Part shown: positions 26,509 to 34,444 of the stretch, one piece after another
Numbering within the stretch: position 1 is the stretch's first letter
Layout: the number at the start of each line of letters is the position of its first letter
NCBI RefSeq assembly: GCF_004348515.1
Contig: NZ_SMKH01000030.1
Span: 1-41,856 of the forward strand
Reading direction: 5' to 3'
Length of the DNA: 41,856 bases
Origin: Actinomadura sp. KC345
GTDB taxonomy: Bacteria > Actinomycetota > Actinomycetes > Streptosporangiales > Streptosporangiaceae
The notes under the pieces: generated by a model
Told to the model about the DNA's origin: nothing
Seen by the model: the letters and a program-made list of their open reading frames with translations, nothing else
Databases searched by the model: none
Program-made: the position numbers and the translations under genes

Positions 26509-28419
26509 TCAGTGGGCCACCAGTTTCGCGAGCCTGGTCCGCCGCCCGGCCGTGCCGTTCTCGCGGACCGTCCTGGCCAGTGCCGGGCCGGCCGCCTGGA
26601 CGACCGACAGGTGCCGGAGGGCCAGCCCGAACGCGGTGGCCACCAGCGGCCGCGACAGGCCCTCCGGCGACATGACCGCGACCACGGCGGGCCTGCGGGT
26701 GCCGCGGGCCTGCGCGACCGTCACGGCCCAGCCGTGCCGCAGCCGGGACGTCTCCGCCGGGGCGACGACCGCCCGGCCGCCGGGGAACTCGACGTCCAGC
26801 CCGTGCGGGCCGCCGCCGGTCACCACACCGGTCTCGCCGGGCGCGGCCTGGGGGAGCGGCGCGGCGGCGACCACCCGGTCGCCGGGGTCCATCCCGCCGA
26901 ACCTGCCGGGCCCGGGGTTCAGCCGCTCCTTGAGCGCCGCGTTGAGCGCCCGCGTGCCCGCCTCGCCGCCCGCGGCCGGGGCGACGACCTGGACGTCCTC
27001 GGCCGCGATCCCGAGCGCGCGGGGGATCGAGTCGGTGACGAGCTGGACGGCCCGGTGCACCGCCTCCCCGGGACCGGCGGCGGGCACGATCACGACCTCG
27101 CGGTCCGGGGCGTCCACGGCGGCCAGGTCGCCGCCGCGGACCGCCTCGGCGAGCGCGCCGAGGGGGCCGGACGGCGGCGCGGCGTCCAGGGTGACGACGG
27201 GGACCGTCTCGGACGCCTCCAGGTCGTCCAGCGGGCGGCCCGGCCCGGCGGGCGGCGGGGCGTCCGGCTCGGCGCACAGCACGAGATGCGCGCCGTCGGG
27301 GCACGCCTCGGCCAGGACCGCGCACAGCTCGACGTCGAGCACCGAGGCGTCCGCCACGATGACCAGGTCGAGGTCGAGGGGGTGGTGCTCGCCGCGGCCG
27401 TAGACGACGGCTCCCGGCGCGGAGGGCGGTTCGTCCCGCGGCTCCAGCAGCCGGTGCAGGCCGGCGACCGCGACGTCCGCGGCGCCCTCGGGAAGCGCGG
27501 CGGCCAGATCGGCGGCGGCGCGGTCGGTGGGCGCGGCCACGGCCGTCCGCACGCCCCGGCCCGCCGCCGCGGCGGCGATGCCGGTGACGGCGCGGGCGAG
27601 GTCGTCCGGCGTGCCGCGCAGGATGCTCACCCCGGTGCGCAGCGCGGCGGTGAGCGCGAGGGAGCGGTCCTCGGGCAGGCCGTCGCGCAGTTCCCCGACG
27701 GCCGCGTCCTCCAGCAGCGGCGCGGCGGTGAGCGTCAGCCGCTGGAAGCCCTCGGCCGCCGCCTCCTCCGCGAGCGCCCACCGCGCCGGGCCGAGCGTCT
27801 CCTCGGGTTCGGGCGGCTCGGCATCCTCGTCGAGGAACTCCTCGCCGAACTCGGGCTCCTCGGTGAGCGCGACGACCTCGGCCTCGTCCAGCGCGGCCTC
27901 CACGGCGCCCTGCGGGTCGGGGACCTGCGCGCGCTCCAGCTCGGCGACGACGTCGGCGGCGGGCGTGACCGTGTGGCCGCCGCGCGCGGCCTCGGTCAGC
28001 AGGTGCAGGACGAGCGCGCGGCCCCGCCGGGGGTCGTCGGGGCGGGCGTCCGGCCCGAGGAGGGCGCGGGCGAAATGGTCGGCCTGCCCGAGCCGGACGC
28101 CCGGGACGCGCAGCAGCCGCCACGGATCGGCGCGCAGCCCGGCGGCGGCGTCCGGGCCGAGCCGCGCGGCGGCAGCGGCGGCGAGCGCCGCGGGGACGCC
28201 CGTCGCGGAGAACAGCTCGGTGAGTGCCCGCAGGCCCTCCCGCGCGGACGGCGGCGGTTCCGGCGGCGCGGCGGGAGCGGAAGGAGCGGCCGGTGCGGGC
28301 TCGCGGGGCTCCCCGGCGCGGCGGCCGTCGAGGGCCTCGGCGGCGGCCTCGGCGGCGCGCATCGCCTCCGCGGCGCGGGCCGCCCGCTCGGCGGGGGTGG
28401 GTTCAGGGGTGTCGGTCAC
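26509..28419 (-). CDS. RecD2-like helicase relative lacking ATPase motifs
   Basis: This 636-residue protein follows the RecD2 plan: an N-terminal Ala/Glu helix, helix-hairpin-helix text (GLRADPWRLLRVPGVRLGQ), then a helicase core. The core is degenerate. Where RecD2 has the Walker A GGPGTGKTT, this protein reads RGTPDDLAR (about 265-275), followed by the still recognisable RTAVAAPTDRAAADLA. Walker B is DLVIVADASVLD. The C-terminal SH3-like and 2B part reads GWAVTVAQARGTRRPAVV where active enzymes have HKSQGSE-like text. It should not hydrolyse ATP. It may bind DNA or a partner; that is inference. It follows an aldo/keto reductase gene by 51 nt. The frame is intact along its full length, so it is a real gene and not a pseudogene. 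Confidence 0.78.
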   Translation of the reverse strand: MTDTPEPTPAERAARAAEAMRAAEAAAEALDGRRAGEPREPAPAAPSAPAAPPEPPPSAREGLRALTELFSATGVPAALAAAAAARLGPDAAAGLRADPWRLLRVPGVRLGQADHFARALLGPDARPDDPRRGRALVLHLLTEAARGGHTVTPAADVVAELERAQVPDPQGAVEAALDEAEVVALTEEPEFGEEFLDEDAEPPEPEETLGPARWALAEEAAAEGFQRLTLTAAPLLEDAAVGELRDGLPEDRSLALTAALRTGVSILRGTPDDLARAVTGIAAAAAGRGVRTAVAAPTDRAAADLAAALPEGAADVAVAGLHRLLEPRDEPPSAPGAVVYGRGEHHPLDLDLVIVADASVLDVELCAVLAEACPDGAHLVLCAEPDAPPPAGPGRPLDDLEASETVPVVTLDAAPPSGPLGALAEAVRGGDLAAVDAPDREVVIVPAAGPGEAVHRAVQLVTDSIPRALGIAAEDVQVVAPAAGGEAGTRALNAALKERLNPGPGRFGGMDPGDRVVAAAPLPQAAPGETGVVTGGGPHGLDVEFPGGRAVVAPAETSRLRHGWAVTVAQARGTRRPAVVAVMSPEGLSRPLVATAFGLALRHLSVVQAAGPALARTVRENGTAGRRTRLAKLVAH

Positions 28420-28470
28420 GGGCTTCCCGTCGCGGCTGATCGGGGTCGGCGGTGGTTCGTCCCGAGCGTG

Positions 28471-29421
28471 TCACGGGCCGGACGCGGTGTCGGAGACGTC
28501 GTCCAGCGCGCCGCGGATCTCGTTCGGCAGCGTCAGGTCCTCGCTGTCCAGGATGGCGCCGAGCTGCGCGGCGGTCCGGGCGCCCACGACCGGCGCGGCG
28601 ACGCCCGCCCGGTCGCGGACCCAGGCGAGCGCGACGGCGAGGGGGGAGCGGCCGAGGCCCTCGGCGGCGGTCACCACCGACTCCACGATGCGGGCGCACT
28701 CCTCGTCGAGGTAGGGCTGGACGAACTCGGAGAAGTGCGGCGCGGCGGCGCGCGAGCCCGCGGGGATGCCGGTGCGGTACTTGCCGGTGAGCACCCCGCG
28801 GCCGAGCGGCGAGCACGGCAGCAGCCCCGCCCCCGCGTCGAGCGCGGCGGGCGCGACCTCGCGCTCGATGTCGCGGCGCAGCAGCGAGTACTCCAGCTGC
28901 GCGGACACGATCGGGGCGCGGCCCGGCCACGCCCGCTGCCAGGCGGCGGCCTTGGACACCTGCCAGCCCGCGTAGTTGGACACCCCGACGTAGCGGGCCC
29001 GGCCGGACGCGACCGCCTCGTCCAGCGCCGACAGCGTCTCCTCCAGCGGCGTGGCCGGGTCGTAGACGTGCAGCTGCCAGAGGTCGACGTGCTCCAGGTC
29101 CATCCGGTCCAGGGAGGCGTCCAGCGCGCGGAGCAGGTGGCGGCGGGAGCCGTCGTAGCGGCCGTTCGGCCGGATCGCCGCCTTCGTCGCGATGACGAGG
29201 CCGTCCCGGTCGACCGCCTCGCGGAGCAGGTGGCCGAGGATCCGCTCGCTGTCGCCGTCGTTGTAGACGTCGGCGGTGTCCACCAGCGTGCCCCCGGCCT
29301 CGACGAACGCGGCGAGCTGCGCGGCGGCCTCGTCCGGGTCGGTGTCCTGCCCCCAGGTCATGGTGCCGAGGCCCAGCCGGGACACCAGCAGCCCGCTCCG
29401 CCCGAGGTGACGCTCCTTCAT
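28471..29421 (-). CDS. Aldo/keto reductase
   Basis: This 316-residue NADPH-dependent oxidoreductase is a TIM barrel of the YajO/voltage-gated-channel-beta-like AKR group. Visible catalytic residues are D48 and Y53 in LVDTADVYNDGDSER, Lys in IATKAAIRPNG, and His in LWQLHVYD. Cofactor contacts are GVSNYAGWQ and SPLGRGVLTGKY. It reduces aldehydes or ketones; the substrate is unknown. The ATG at 29421 is the only sensible start, though the ribosome site is weak. It is divergent from the membrane protein at 29552. Confidence 0.92.
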   Translation of the reverse strand: MKERHLGRSGLLVSRLGLGTMTWGQDTDPDEAAAQLAAFVEAGGTLVDTADVYNDGDSERILGHLLREAVDRDGLVIATKAAIRPNGRYDGSRRHLLRALDASLDRMDLEHVDLWQLHVYDPATPLEETLSALDEAVASGRARYVGVSNYAGWQVSKAAAWQRAWPGRAPIVSAQLEYSLLRRDIEREVAPAALDAGAGLLPCSPLGRGVLTGKYRTGIPAGSRAAAPHFSEFVQPYLDEECARIVESVVTAAEGLGRSPLAVALAWVRDRAGVAAPVVGARTAAQLGAILDSEDLTLPNEIRGALDDVSDTASGP

Positions 29422-29551
29422 AGGCGGTCAATGTAGCGGTCCGCGGCGGGCGCGCGAGAAGCGGGCGATCACGCCGCGCGGATTCGCGCCCGGCGCAAAG
29501 ATCCTGGTGACATCTATTGCCGGGACCTCCGCACGGCTAAAGTCTGCGCCC

Positions 29552-30199
29552 ATGGCGCCACCCCCGTTCTCGATGTACTCACCGAAGACGCCGGACGGCG
29601 ACGGGCCGCACGTGGCGCCGGTGTTCGGCGCAGGTCCCGGCGACGACCCCGGTTACCTCGCCTCCCTGGGCCGCGGCACCGAGCTCGGCCGCATGCGGGT
29701 GATGATGGTCTTCCTGCTTGCCGCGCCCGTCCTGATCCTGGGGATCACGCCGCTGATCGTGCAGGGCGGCGAGAACGCCCCGCTCTGGTCCTACCTTCCG
29801 CTGGTGCCCGCGGCACTGGGCGCGCTGGCGGTCGGCCCGCGCACCCCGCGTGCGATGGCCCCGGGCGCCGACCCGGAGACGGCCGCGCGGACCGCGCTGA
29901 TGATGTTCCGGCAGGCGGTGCTGCTGCGGTTCGCGCTGGCCGAGGGCGTGATCCTGATGGGGCTGCCGCTGGCGATGGCCGGGCGGAGCGAGCTGGTCTT
30001 CGTCGCCGGGTTCGCCGCCGGCTACCCGCTGCTGGTCTGGCTCGCGCTGCCGACCCGCGGCGGCGTGGAGCGCCTGCGGCGCCGCCTGGAGTCGCGGGGC
30101 GCCGAGTCGCACCTGTGGGCGGTCCTGCTGGCCGCCCCTCCCTCCGCCGGCGACGCGTCCGCCGACGACGCGCCGCCGGGCGGCGGCACGCCCGGCTAG
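29552..30199 (+). CDS. Actinobacterial membrane protein of unknown function
   Basis: This 215-residue protein has a 50-residue hydrophilic N-terminus and about four transmembrane helices (MVFLLAAPVLILGITPLIV; WSYLPLVPAALGALAVG; FALAEGVILMGLPLAMAG; LVFVAGFAAGYPLLVWLAL). It ends in a Gly/Asp-rich tail. I do not recognise a named family. The ATG at 29552 follows a -10-like TAAAGT (29538-29543) by 8 nt, with no ribosome site, so a nearly leaderless transcript is likely. Its TAG stop is inside CTAG shared with the convergent CorA remnant. Confidence 0.75.
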   Translation: MAPPPFSMYSPKTPDGDGPHVAPVFGAGPGDDPGYLASLGRGTELGRMRVMMVFLLAAPVLILGITPLIVQGGENAPLWSYLPLVPAALGALAVGPRTPRAMAPGADPETAARTALMMFRQAVLLRFALAEGVILMGLPLAMAGRSELVFVAGFAAGYPLLVWLALPTRGGVERLRRRLESRGAESHLWAVLLAAPPSAGDASADDAPPGGGTPG

Positions 30200-31176
30200 A
30201 GCCAGCCGCTCTTGCGGAGCCTGCGGAACAGCAGCGTGCACACGACCGCCATCACGGCGAGGGCCAGCGGGTATCCGAAGGTCCAGTGCAGCTCGGGCAT
30301 GTGGTCGAAGTTCATGCCGTAGATCCCGGCCATCGCCGTCGGCACCGCGATGATCGCGGCCCACGCGGAGATCTTGCGCATGTCCTCGTTCTGCCGTTTG
30401 CCGAGCAGCGCCAGGTGCGCGGTGAGGACGCTGTTGAGCAGCTCGTTGTGCGCGTCGACCTGCCCGTCCACGCGCAGCAGGTGGTCCTGCACGTCGCGGA
30501 AGTACTCGCGGGTGGAGCCGCACTCGGGGACGCGGCCCCTCACGATCTCCTGCATCACGGGGACGAGCGGGTCCTCGGCGCTCCGGAACTCCAGGACCTC
30601 CCGCTTGAGGGAGTAGATGTCGGCGGTGACGTCCCGCGCGCCCGTGTCGAACACGGCGCGTTCGAGCCCGATGATGTCGACCTCGACCTCGTGGACGACG
30701 AGGCCGTACTGGTCGACGACCTCGTCGCACACCGCGTACAGCACGGCGGTGGCGCCGTGCTTGAGCAGCTAGGGCGCGTCCTCCAGCCGCTGGCGGACGG
30801 GGCCGAGCGGGTTCCCGCCGCCGTGCCGGACGGTGACGACGAAGTCGCGGCCGAGGAACAGCATGATCTCGCCGACCTCGATGTCGGACGTCGTGTCGAT
30901 GTAGGTGATCGTCTTCAGCACGATGAACAGCGTGTCGTCGTAGCGCTCCAGCTTGGGCCGCTGGTGGGCGGCGACGGCGTCCTCGGCGGCGAGCGGGTGC
31001 AGCCCCAGCTCCTCCTTGACGAGCTCGAACTCCTCCTCGTCGGGTTCGAACAGGCCGATCCACAGGAAGCACTCGCCGTTCTCCCGCGCGAGATCGAAGG
31101 CGTCGCTGATGTCGCCGTCGATGTCGTGGCGCTTCCCGCCCGCGTAGATGGCCTTGTCCACGATCACACGAGGCAT
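30196..31176 (-). pseudogene. corA: CorA-family Mg/Co transporter with in-frame amber codon
   Basis: The two halves of a CorA transporter lie in the same frame, parted only by TAG at 30769-30771. The first half (135 residues, MPRVIVDKAIYAGGKRHDID) ends RQRLEDAP; after the TAG the text continues LLKHGATAVLYAVCDEVVDQYG without loss. One base change (GAG to TAG) in a Glu codon explains it best. The second half keeps the long helix, the YGMNFDHMPEL selectivity loop (the GMN signature) and the last membrane helix. With a Glu there the protein would have 326 residues and be intact. Fresh loss of function, read-through or a sequencing error are all possible. The start is the ATG at 31174-31176. Confidence 0.85.
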
Positions 31177-31239
31177 TCTTCCGCATCGCGGCCGTGGTCG
31201 CCGCCGGTTGGGTGCCGGTCATCTCCTAGAGTGGCCGCT

Positions 31240-31953
31240 GTGACCACCCTTCTCCTGGTACGGCATGGCCTGACCGCGATGACCGGCCCCGTGCTGGCCG
31301 GCTGGACGCCCGGGGTCCGCCTCGACGAGCGCGGCCGCGCGCAGGTCGCCCGGCTCGCCGGCCGCCTGGCGCCGCTCCCGCTCGCCGCGATCGTGACCAG
31401 CCCCCTGGAGCGCTGCGCCGAGACCGCCGAGGCCGTCGCCGCCGGGCGCGGCGGCCCGGCCGGGAAGATCGAGACGGACGAGCGGTTCGGCGAGGTCCGC
31501 TACGGCGACTGGACGGGCCGCCCTCTCAAGGAACTCGCCGAGGAACCCCTCTGGCGGGTCGTGCAGGCCCATCCGAGCGCCGCGCGGTTCCCCGGCGAGG
31601 AGGGGGAGTCCCTCGCGGGCGCGCAGCACCGCGCCGTCACCGCCGTCCGCGACTGGAACGAGCGGATCGCCGCCGAGCACGGCCCGGACGCCCTCTACGC
31701 GGTGTGCAGCCACGGCGACATCATCAAGTCGGTCGTCGCCGACGCACTCGGCCTCCACCTGGACCAGTTCCAGCGGATCCAGGCCGACCCCGCGTCGCTG
31801 ACCGTCATCCGGTACACCGAAACGCGCCCGTTCGTCGCCCGCGTCAACGACACCGGCGGCGATGTGGCCGGTCTCGTTCCCGAGCCGCCGGAGGAAGGTT
31901 CCGGGAAAGACGGACTCGGCCCGGGTGACGCGCCCGTGGGCGGCGGCGCGTAG
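31240..31953 (+). CDS. Histidine phosphatase family protein (MSMEG_4193 type)
   Basis: This 237-residue protein has the phosphoglycerate-mutase-like core: LLVRHGLTA with catalytic His9, SPLERCAETAEA, ERFGEVRYGDWTG (proton donor Glu), and the second His in VCSHGDIIKSVVADALG. It is a phosphatase rather than a mutase by family; the substrate is unknown. The GTG at 31240 is 7 nt downstream of TAGAGT (31227-31232) and has no ribosome site, so it is probably leaderless; GTG 31231 in frame is an alternative inside that element. It heads the conserved trio with DUF3090 and the SCO1664-type gene. Confidence 0.88.
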   Translation: MTTLLLVRHGLTAMTGPVLAGWTPGVRLDERGRAQVARLAGRLAPLPLAAIVTSPLERCAETAEAVAAGRGGPAGKIETDERFGEVRYGDWTGRPLKELAEEPLWRVVQAHPSAARFPGEEGESLAGAQHRAVTAVRDWNERIAAEHGPDALYAVCSHGDIIKSVVADALGLHLDQFQRIQADPASLTVIRYTETRPFVARVNDTGGDVAGLVPEPPEEGSGKDGLGPGDAPVGGGA

Positions 31954-31963
31954 GGTCGGTGTC

Positions 31964-32512
31964 ATGCCCGTCATCTCCTACGACCCGCCGGAGCGTTTCG
32001 TCGCGGGCGCCGTCGGGCGGCCGGGCGACCGCGCCTTCTATCTGCAGGCGCGGTCCGGGCGCCGCGTCACCAGCGTCGGCCTGGAGAAGTTCCAGGTGAC
32101 GCTGCTGGCCGAGCGGCTGGAGGAGCTCCTGGACGAGGTCCTGCGGCGCAGCGGCGGGGAGGCGCCGGTGCCCGCCGCGACCCCGTCGGAGCTCGCGGAC
32201 GACGGCCCCCTCGACCAGCCGGTGGAGGAGGAGTTCAAGGTCGGCACGATGGCGCTGGCGTGGGACCCCGACGACGAGCAGGTCGTCATCGAGGCGCAGG
32301 AGGTCACCGAGTCCGAGGAGGACGCCGAGGTCGGCGAGGAGGATCCGGCCATCGCGGTGCTGCGGGTGCGGATCAGCGCCGCGCAGGCCCGCGCGTTCGC
32401 CGAGCGGGCCCTGAAGGTCGTGGCCGCCGGGCGCCCGCCCTGCCCGCTGTGCGGCCTGCCGCTCGACACCGAGGGGCACGTGTGCCCGCGCCAGAACGGA
32501 TACCTCGGCTGA
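31964..32512 (+). CDS. DUF3090 family protein
   Basis: This 182-residue acidic soluble protein (VISYDPPERFVAGAVGRPGDRAFYLQA start) has a C-terminal zinc-like knuckle, C-P-L-C-G ... H-V-C-P-R. DUF3090 occurs in actinobacteria between a histidine phosphatase and a SCO1664-type gene, as here. Function unknown. The ATG at 31964 is 7 nt after TAGGGT (31951-31956), which contains the TAG stop of the previous gene; with no ribosome site it may start its own leaderless mRNA, or may be translated by coupling. Confidence 0.9.
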   Translation: MPVISYDPPERFVAGAVGRPGDRAFYLQARSGRRVTSVGLEKFQVTLLAERLEELLDEVLRRSGGEAPVPAATPSELADDGPLDQPVEEEFKVGTMALAWDPDDEQVVIEAQEVTESEEDAEVGEEDPAIAVLRVRISAAQARAFAERALKVVAAGRPPCPLCGLPLDTEGHVCPRQNGYLG

Positions 32513-32541
32513 CATGGCGCCCTCGACACCGTTCCCCCGGG

Positions 32542-32579
32542 CCGTCCGCGCGGACGGGTCCCGCCGGTCCCGGCGGGAC
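32542..32579 (+). promoter_or_regulatory. Two adjacent hairpins before the SCO1664-type gene
   Basis: A perfect 16-nt palindrome CCGTCCGCGCGGACGG (32542-32557) is followed at once by the stem GTCCCGCC / GGCGGGAC (32558-32565 and 32572-32579, loop 6 nt). AGGAGGG starts right after (32581-32587). No T-run follows, so a regulatory or processing role is as likely as termination. Confidence 0.4.
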
Positions 32580-32632
32580 GAGGAGGGCCCGCCGTGCCGG
32601 ATCATGGACGGACCCGACGGGAGAATGAGCGC

Positions 32633-33421
32633 ATGACGCAGTCCTCCCGGGACCGGGTGCCCGCGGACGGCGCGGGGCGGGGCGGGCCCGGACGCCGGGT
32701 CTCCCCCCGCGACGTGGACGCCGCCGAGGGGCTGCTGGCGGCCGGGCGGCTCGCCGTGGAGGGCCGGCTCGTCCAGGCGTCCAACGCCACGCTCTACTGC
32801 TCCGTCGACCTCGACGGGCTCACCGGCGCCTGCGTCTACAAGCCCGTCGCCGGGGAACGGCCGCTGTGGGACTTCCCGGACGGCACCCTCGCCGAGCGCG
32901 AGGTCGCCGCCTACGAGGTGTCCAAGGCCATGGGCTGGGGGACCGTCCCGCCGACCGTCCACCGCGACGGCCCGTACGGGCCCGGCATGGTGCAGCTGTG
33001 GGTCGAGCCCGACCCCGACATCGACCTGGTGGCCCTGTCCCGCTCCGACGACGAGGCGATCCGCCGCATGGCGGTGTTCGACGCGGTCGTCAACAACGCC
33101 GACCGCAAGATCGGGCACCTGCTGCCGCCCGGCGACGGCCACGTCTACGGCTGCGACCACGGCGTGTGCTTCTCCGCCGACTACAAGCTCCGCACCGTCC
33201 TGTGGCAGTGGCGCGGCAAGCCGCTGACCTCCGAGGCCCTGGAGGCCCTGGCCCGTGTGGACGAGGGCATCCGCGACGGCGCCCTCGGCGCCCGCCTGGC
33301 CGAGCTCCTCACCGCCGACGAGGTCGACGCCACCCGCCGCCGGGTGGAGCTGATGCTGAAGCACCGGATCCACCCCTACCCGCCGGAGGACTGGCCCGCC
33401 ATCCCGTGGCCGCCCCTGTGA
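32633..33421 (+). CDS. SCO1664 family kinase-like protein
   Basis: This 262-residue protein (PI3/4-kinase-like fold) has NATLYCSVDLDG, CVYKPVAGERPLWDFPDGTLAEREVAAYEVS, where the Lys of VYKP would contact ATP, then VFDAVVNNADRKIGHLL, a catalytic-loop-like segment, and CDHGVCFSADYKLRTVLW. The family name comes from Streptomyces SCO1664; the substrate is unknown. ATG 32633 is used; GTG 32594 has a stronger ribosome site (AGGAGGG, 6 nt spacing) and would add 13 residues. In other actinomycetes this trio leads into mshC (mycothiol synthesis), but here the decayed region begins within 25 nt of its end. Confidence 0.85.
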   Translation: MTQSSRDRVPADGAGRGGPGRRVSPRDVDAAEGLLAAGRLAVEGRLVQASNATLYCSVDLDGLTGACVYKPVAGERPLWDFPDGTLAEREVAAYEVSKAMGWGTVPPTVHRDGPYGPGMVQLWVEPDPDIDLVALSRSDDEAIRRMAVFDAVVNNADRKIGHLLPPGDGHVYGCDHGVCFSADYKLRTVLWQWRGKPLTSEALEALARVDEGIRDGALGARLAELLTADEVDATRRRVELMLKHRIHPYPPEDWPAIPWPPL

Positions 33422-33443
33422 CCCTGTGATCCCGTGAGCGGGG

Positions 33444-34103
33444 TCAGTGGTCGCGCAGGAGCGAGCCGGCGCCTTCGACGCGGTCCTCGATGCCGTTGTC
33501 GCGGAGCGCCATCCATCAGGTCGCGGCGTTGATGGCGATGACGGGCAGGCCCAGCCACCGCTCGGCCTCGTCGGCGAGCCCGACCATCGACAGGTTCGTG
33601 CCGCACTGGACGAGCGCGTCCACCTCGCCCGAGGCGAGCTCCCGCAGCGCGGAGCGCAGTTCGTCCTCGGTGACGTGGGCGATCGACACCGCCGTCGGGC
33701 ATTTCAGGCCGACGATCCGGTCGACGGTGAAGCCGAGGTCGGTGACGACCATGCCGGGGGACAAGTGCGCGACCTTCACCGGTCCGCCCTCGACCTCCTT
33801 GGCCAGCCCGGTGGTGAGGTAGTCGGTGCCGCGCTTGGTCGCCCCGTATCCGATCAGCCCGGGGACGGTGCGGCCGTCGCCGAGGCCGGCCATGTTCCAG
33901 ACCGTCCCGCCGCCCTGCCGGGTCATGCCCGCCACCGCGACGGCGCTGCCGTGCAGCACGCCGAGGAGGTTGACGGCGACGGCCTTGTCGACCCTCTCGC
34001 GGGACCGGCCGCAGATCGCGACCCGCGCGTCCCTGGCGAGGAGCTTCCGTGCCAGGCCGAGGCCGATGCCCCGGGTCCCGCCGGTGATGACGACCGTGGT
34101 CAT
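33444..34103 (-). pseudogene. SDR/Asp-Glu racemase mosaic remnant
   Basis: The frame starts as an SDR (VVITGGTRGIGLGLARKL) with the RDARVAICGRSRERVDKAVAVNLLGVLHG part missing the central 50 or so residues, including the NNAG motif. The catalytic Tyr/Lys (YGATKRG) survives. It then runs without a join into the C-terminal third of an Asp/Glu-racemase family enzyme (maleate isomerase/arylmalonate decarboxylase type): VDALVQCGTNLSMVGLADE, with the second catalytic Cys. A TGA at 33516-33518 interrupts it; after that the frame still reads WMALRDNGIEDRVEGAG and stops at 33444. At least two deletions and a nonsense mutation are seen. Confidence 0.8.
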
Positions 34104-34444
34104 GCGGCCTCCCAGGTCAGGACGCCGTGCAGGACGCACGCCAGCACGTTGCCCTCGAACAGCTCGTACACGACGGCGAGGGTCTCGCCGGCCTTCATCC
34201 CCGGCTCGGCGTCGATCATGAACTCGCGCCCCTTGGCCTTCCACACGTCGCCGAAGTGCAGGCTGAGGTAGTTGGCCCGCCCGAAGGCGATCGCGTTGCC
34301 CCAGGCGTCCGGCCCCTCGTAGAAGTGCCGGAACCCGTCCCGCCTGGCCTCGACCGTGTACATGCGGTCGAGGGCGCCGGACCAGGTGACGTGCTGGCGG
34401 GTGCGCAGCAGGTCGACCGGCTCCAGCTCGACCGACACGGTCAC
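34100..34444 (-). CDS. Unrecognised 114-residue protein in the decayed operon
   Basis: The frame is intact from GTG 34444 (GTGA overlap with the monooxygenase stop) to the TGA that overlaps the next ATG as ATGA. The protein (start VTVSVELEPVDLLRTRQHVTW) looks globular, with WGNAIAFGRANYLSLHFGDVW and VLHGVLTWEAA. I do not recognise a family. The tight coupling on both sides suggests it was part of the pathway, perhaps a small enzyme or accessory subunit. It is the only structural gene of this operon without visible damage. Confidence 0.6.
   Translation of the reverse strand: MTVSVELEPVDLLRTRQHVTWSGALDRMYTVEARRDGFRHFYEGPDAWGNAIAFGRANYLSLHFGDVWKAKGREFMIDAEPGMKAGETLAVVYELFEGNVLACVLHGVLTWEAA

Noticed and set aside
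33516-33518. In-frame TGA in the racemase remnant as a selenocysteine codon, given selB in the window
   Set aside because: The catalytic Cys of the family is the one in QCGTNL and is encoded normally; the TGA is at a non-catalytic site, no SECIS hairpin is evident, and the gene carries other lesions.
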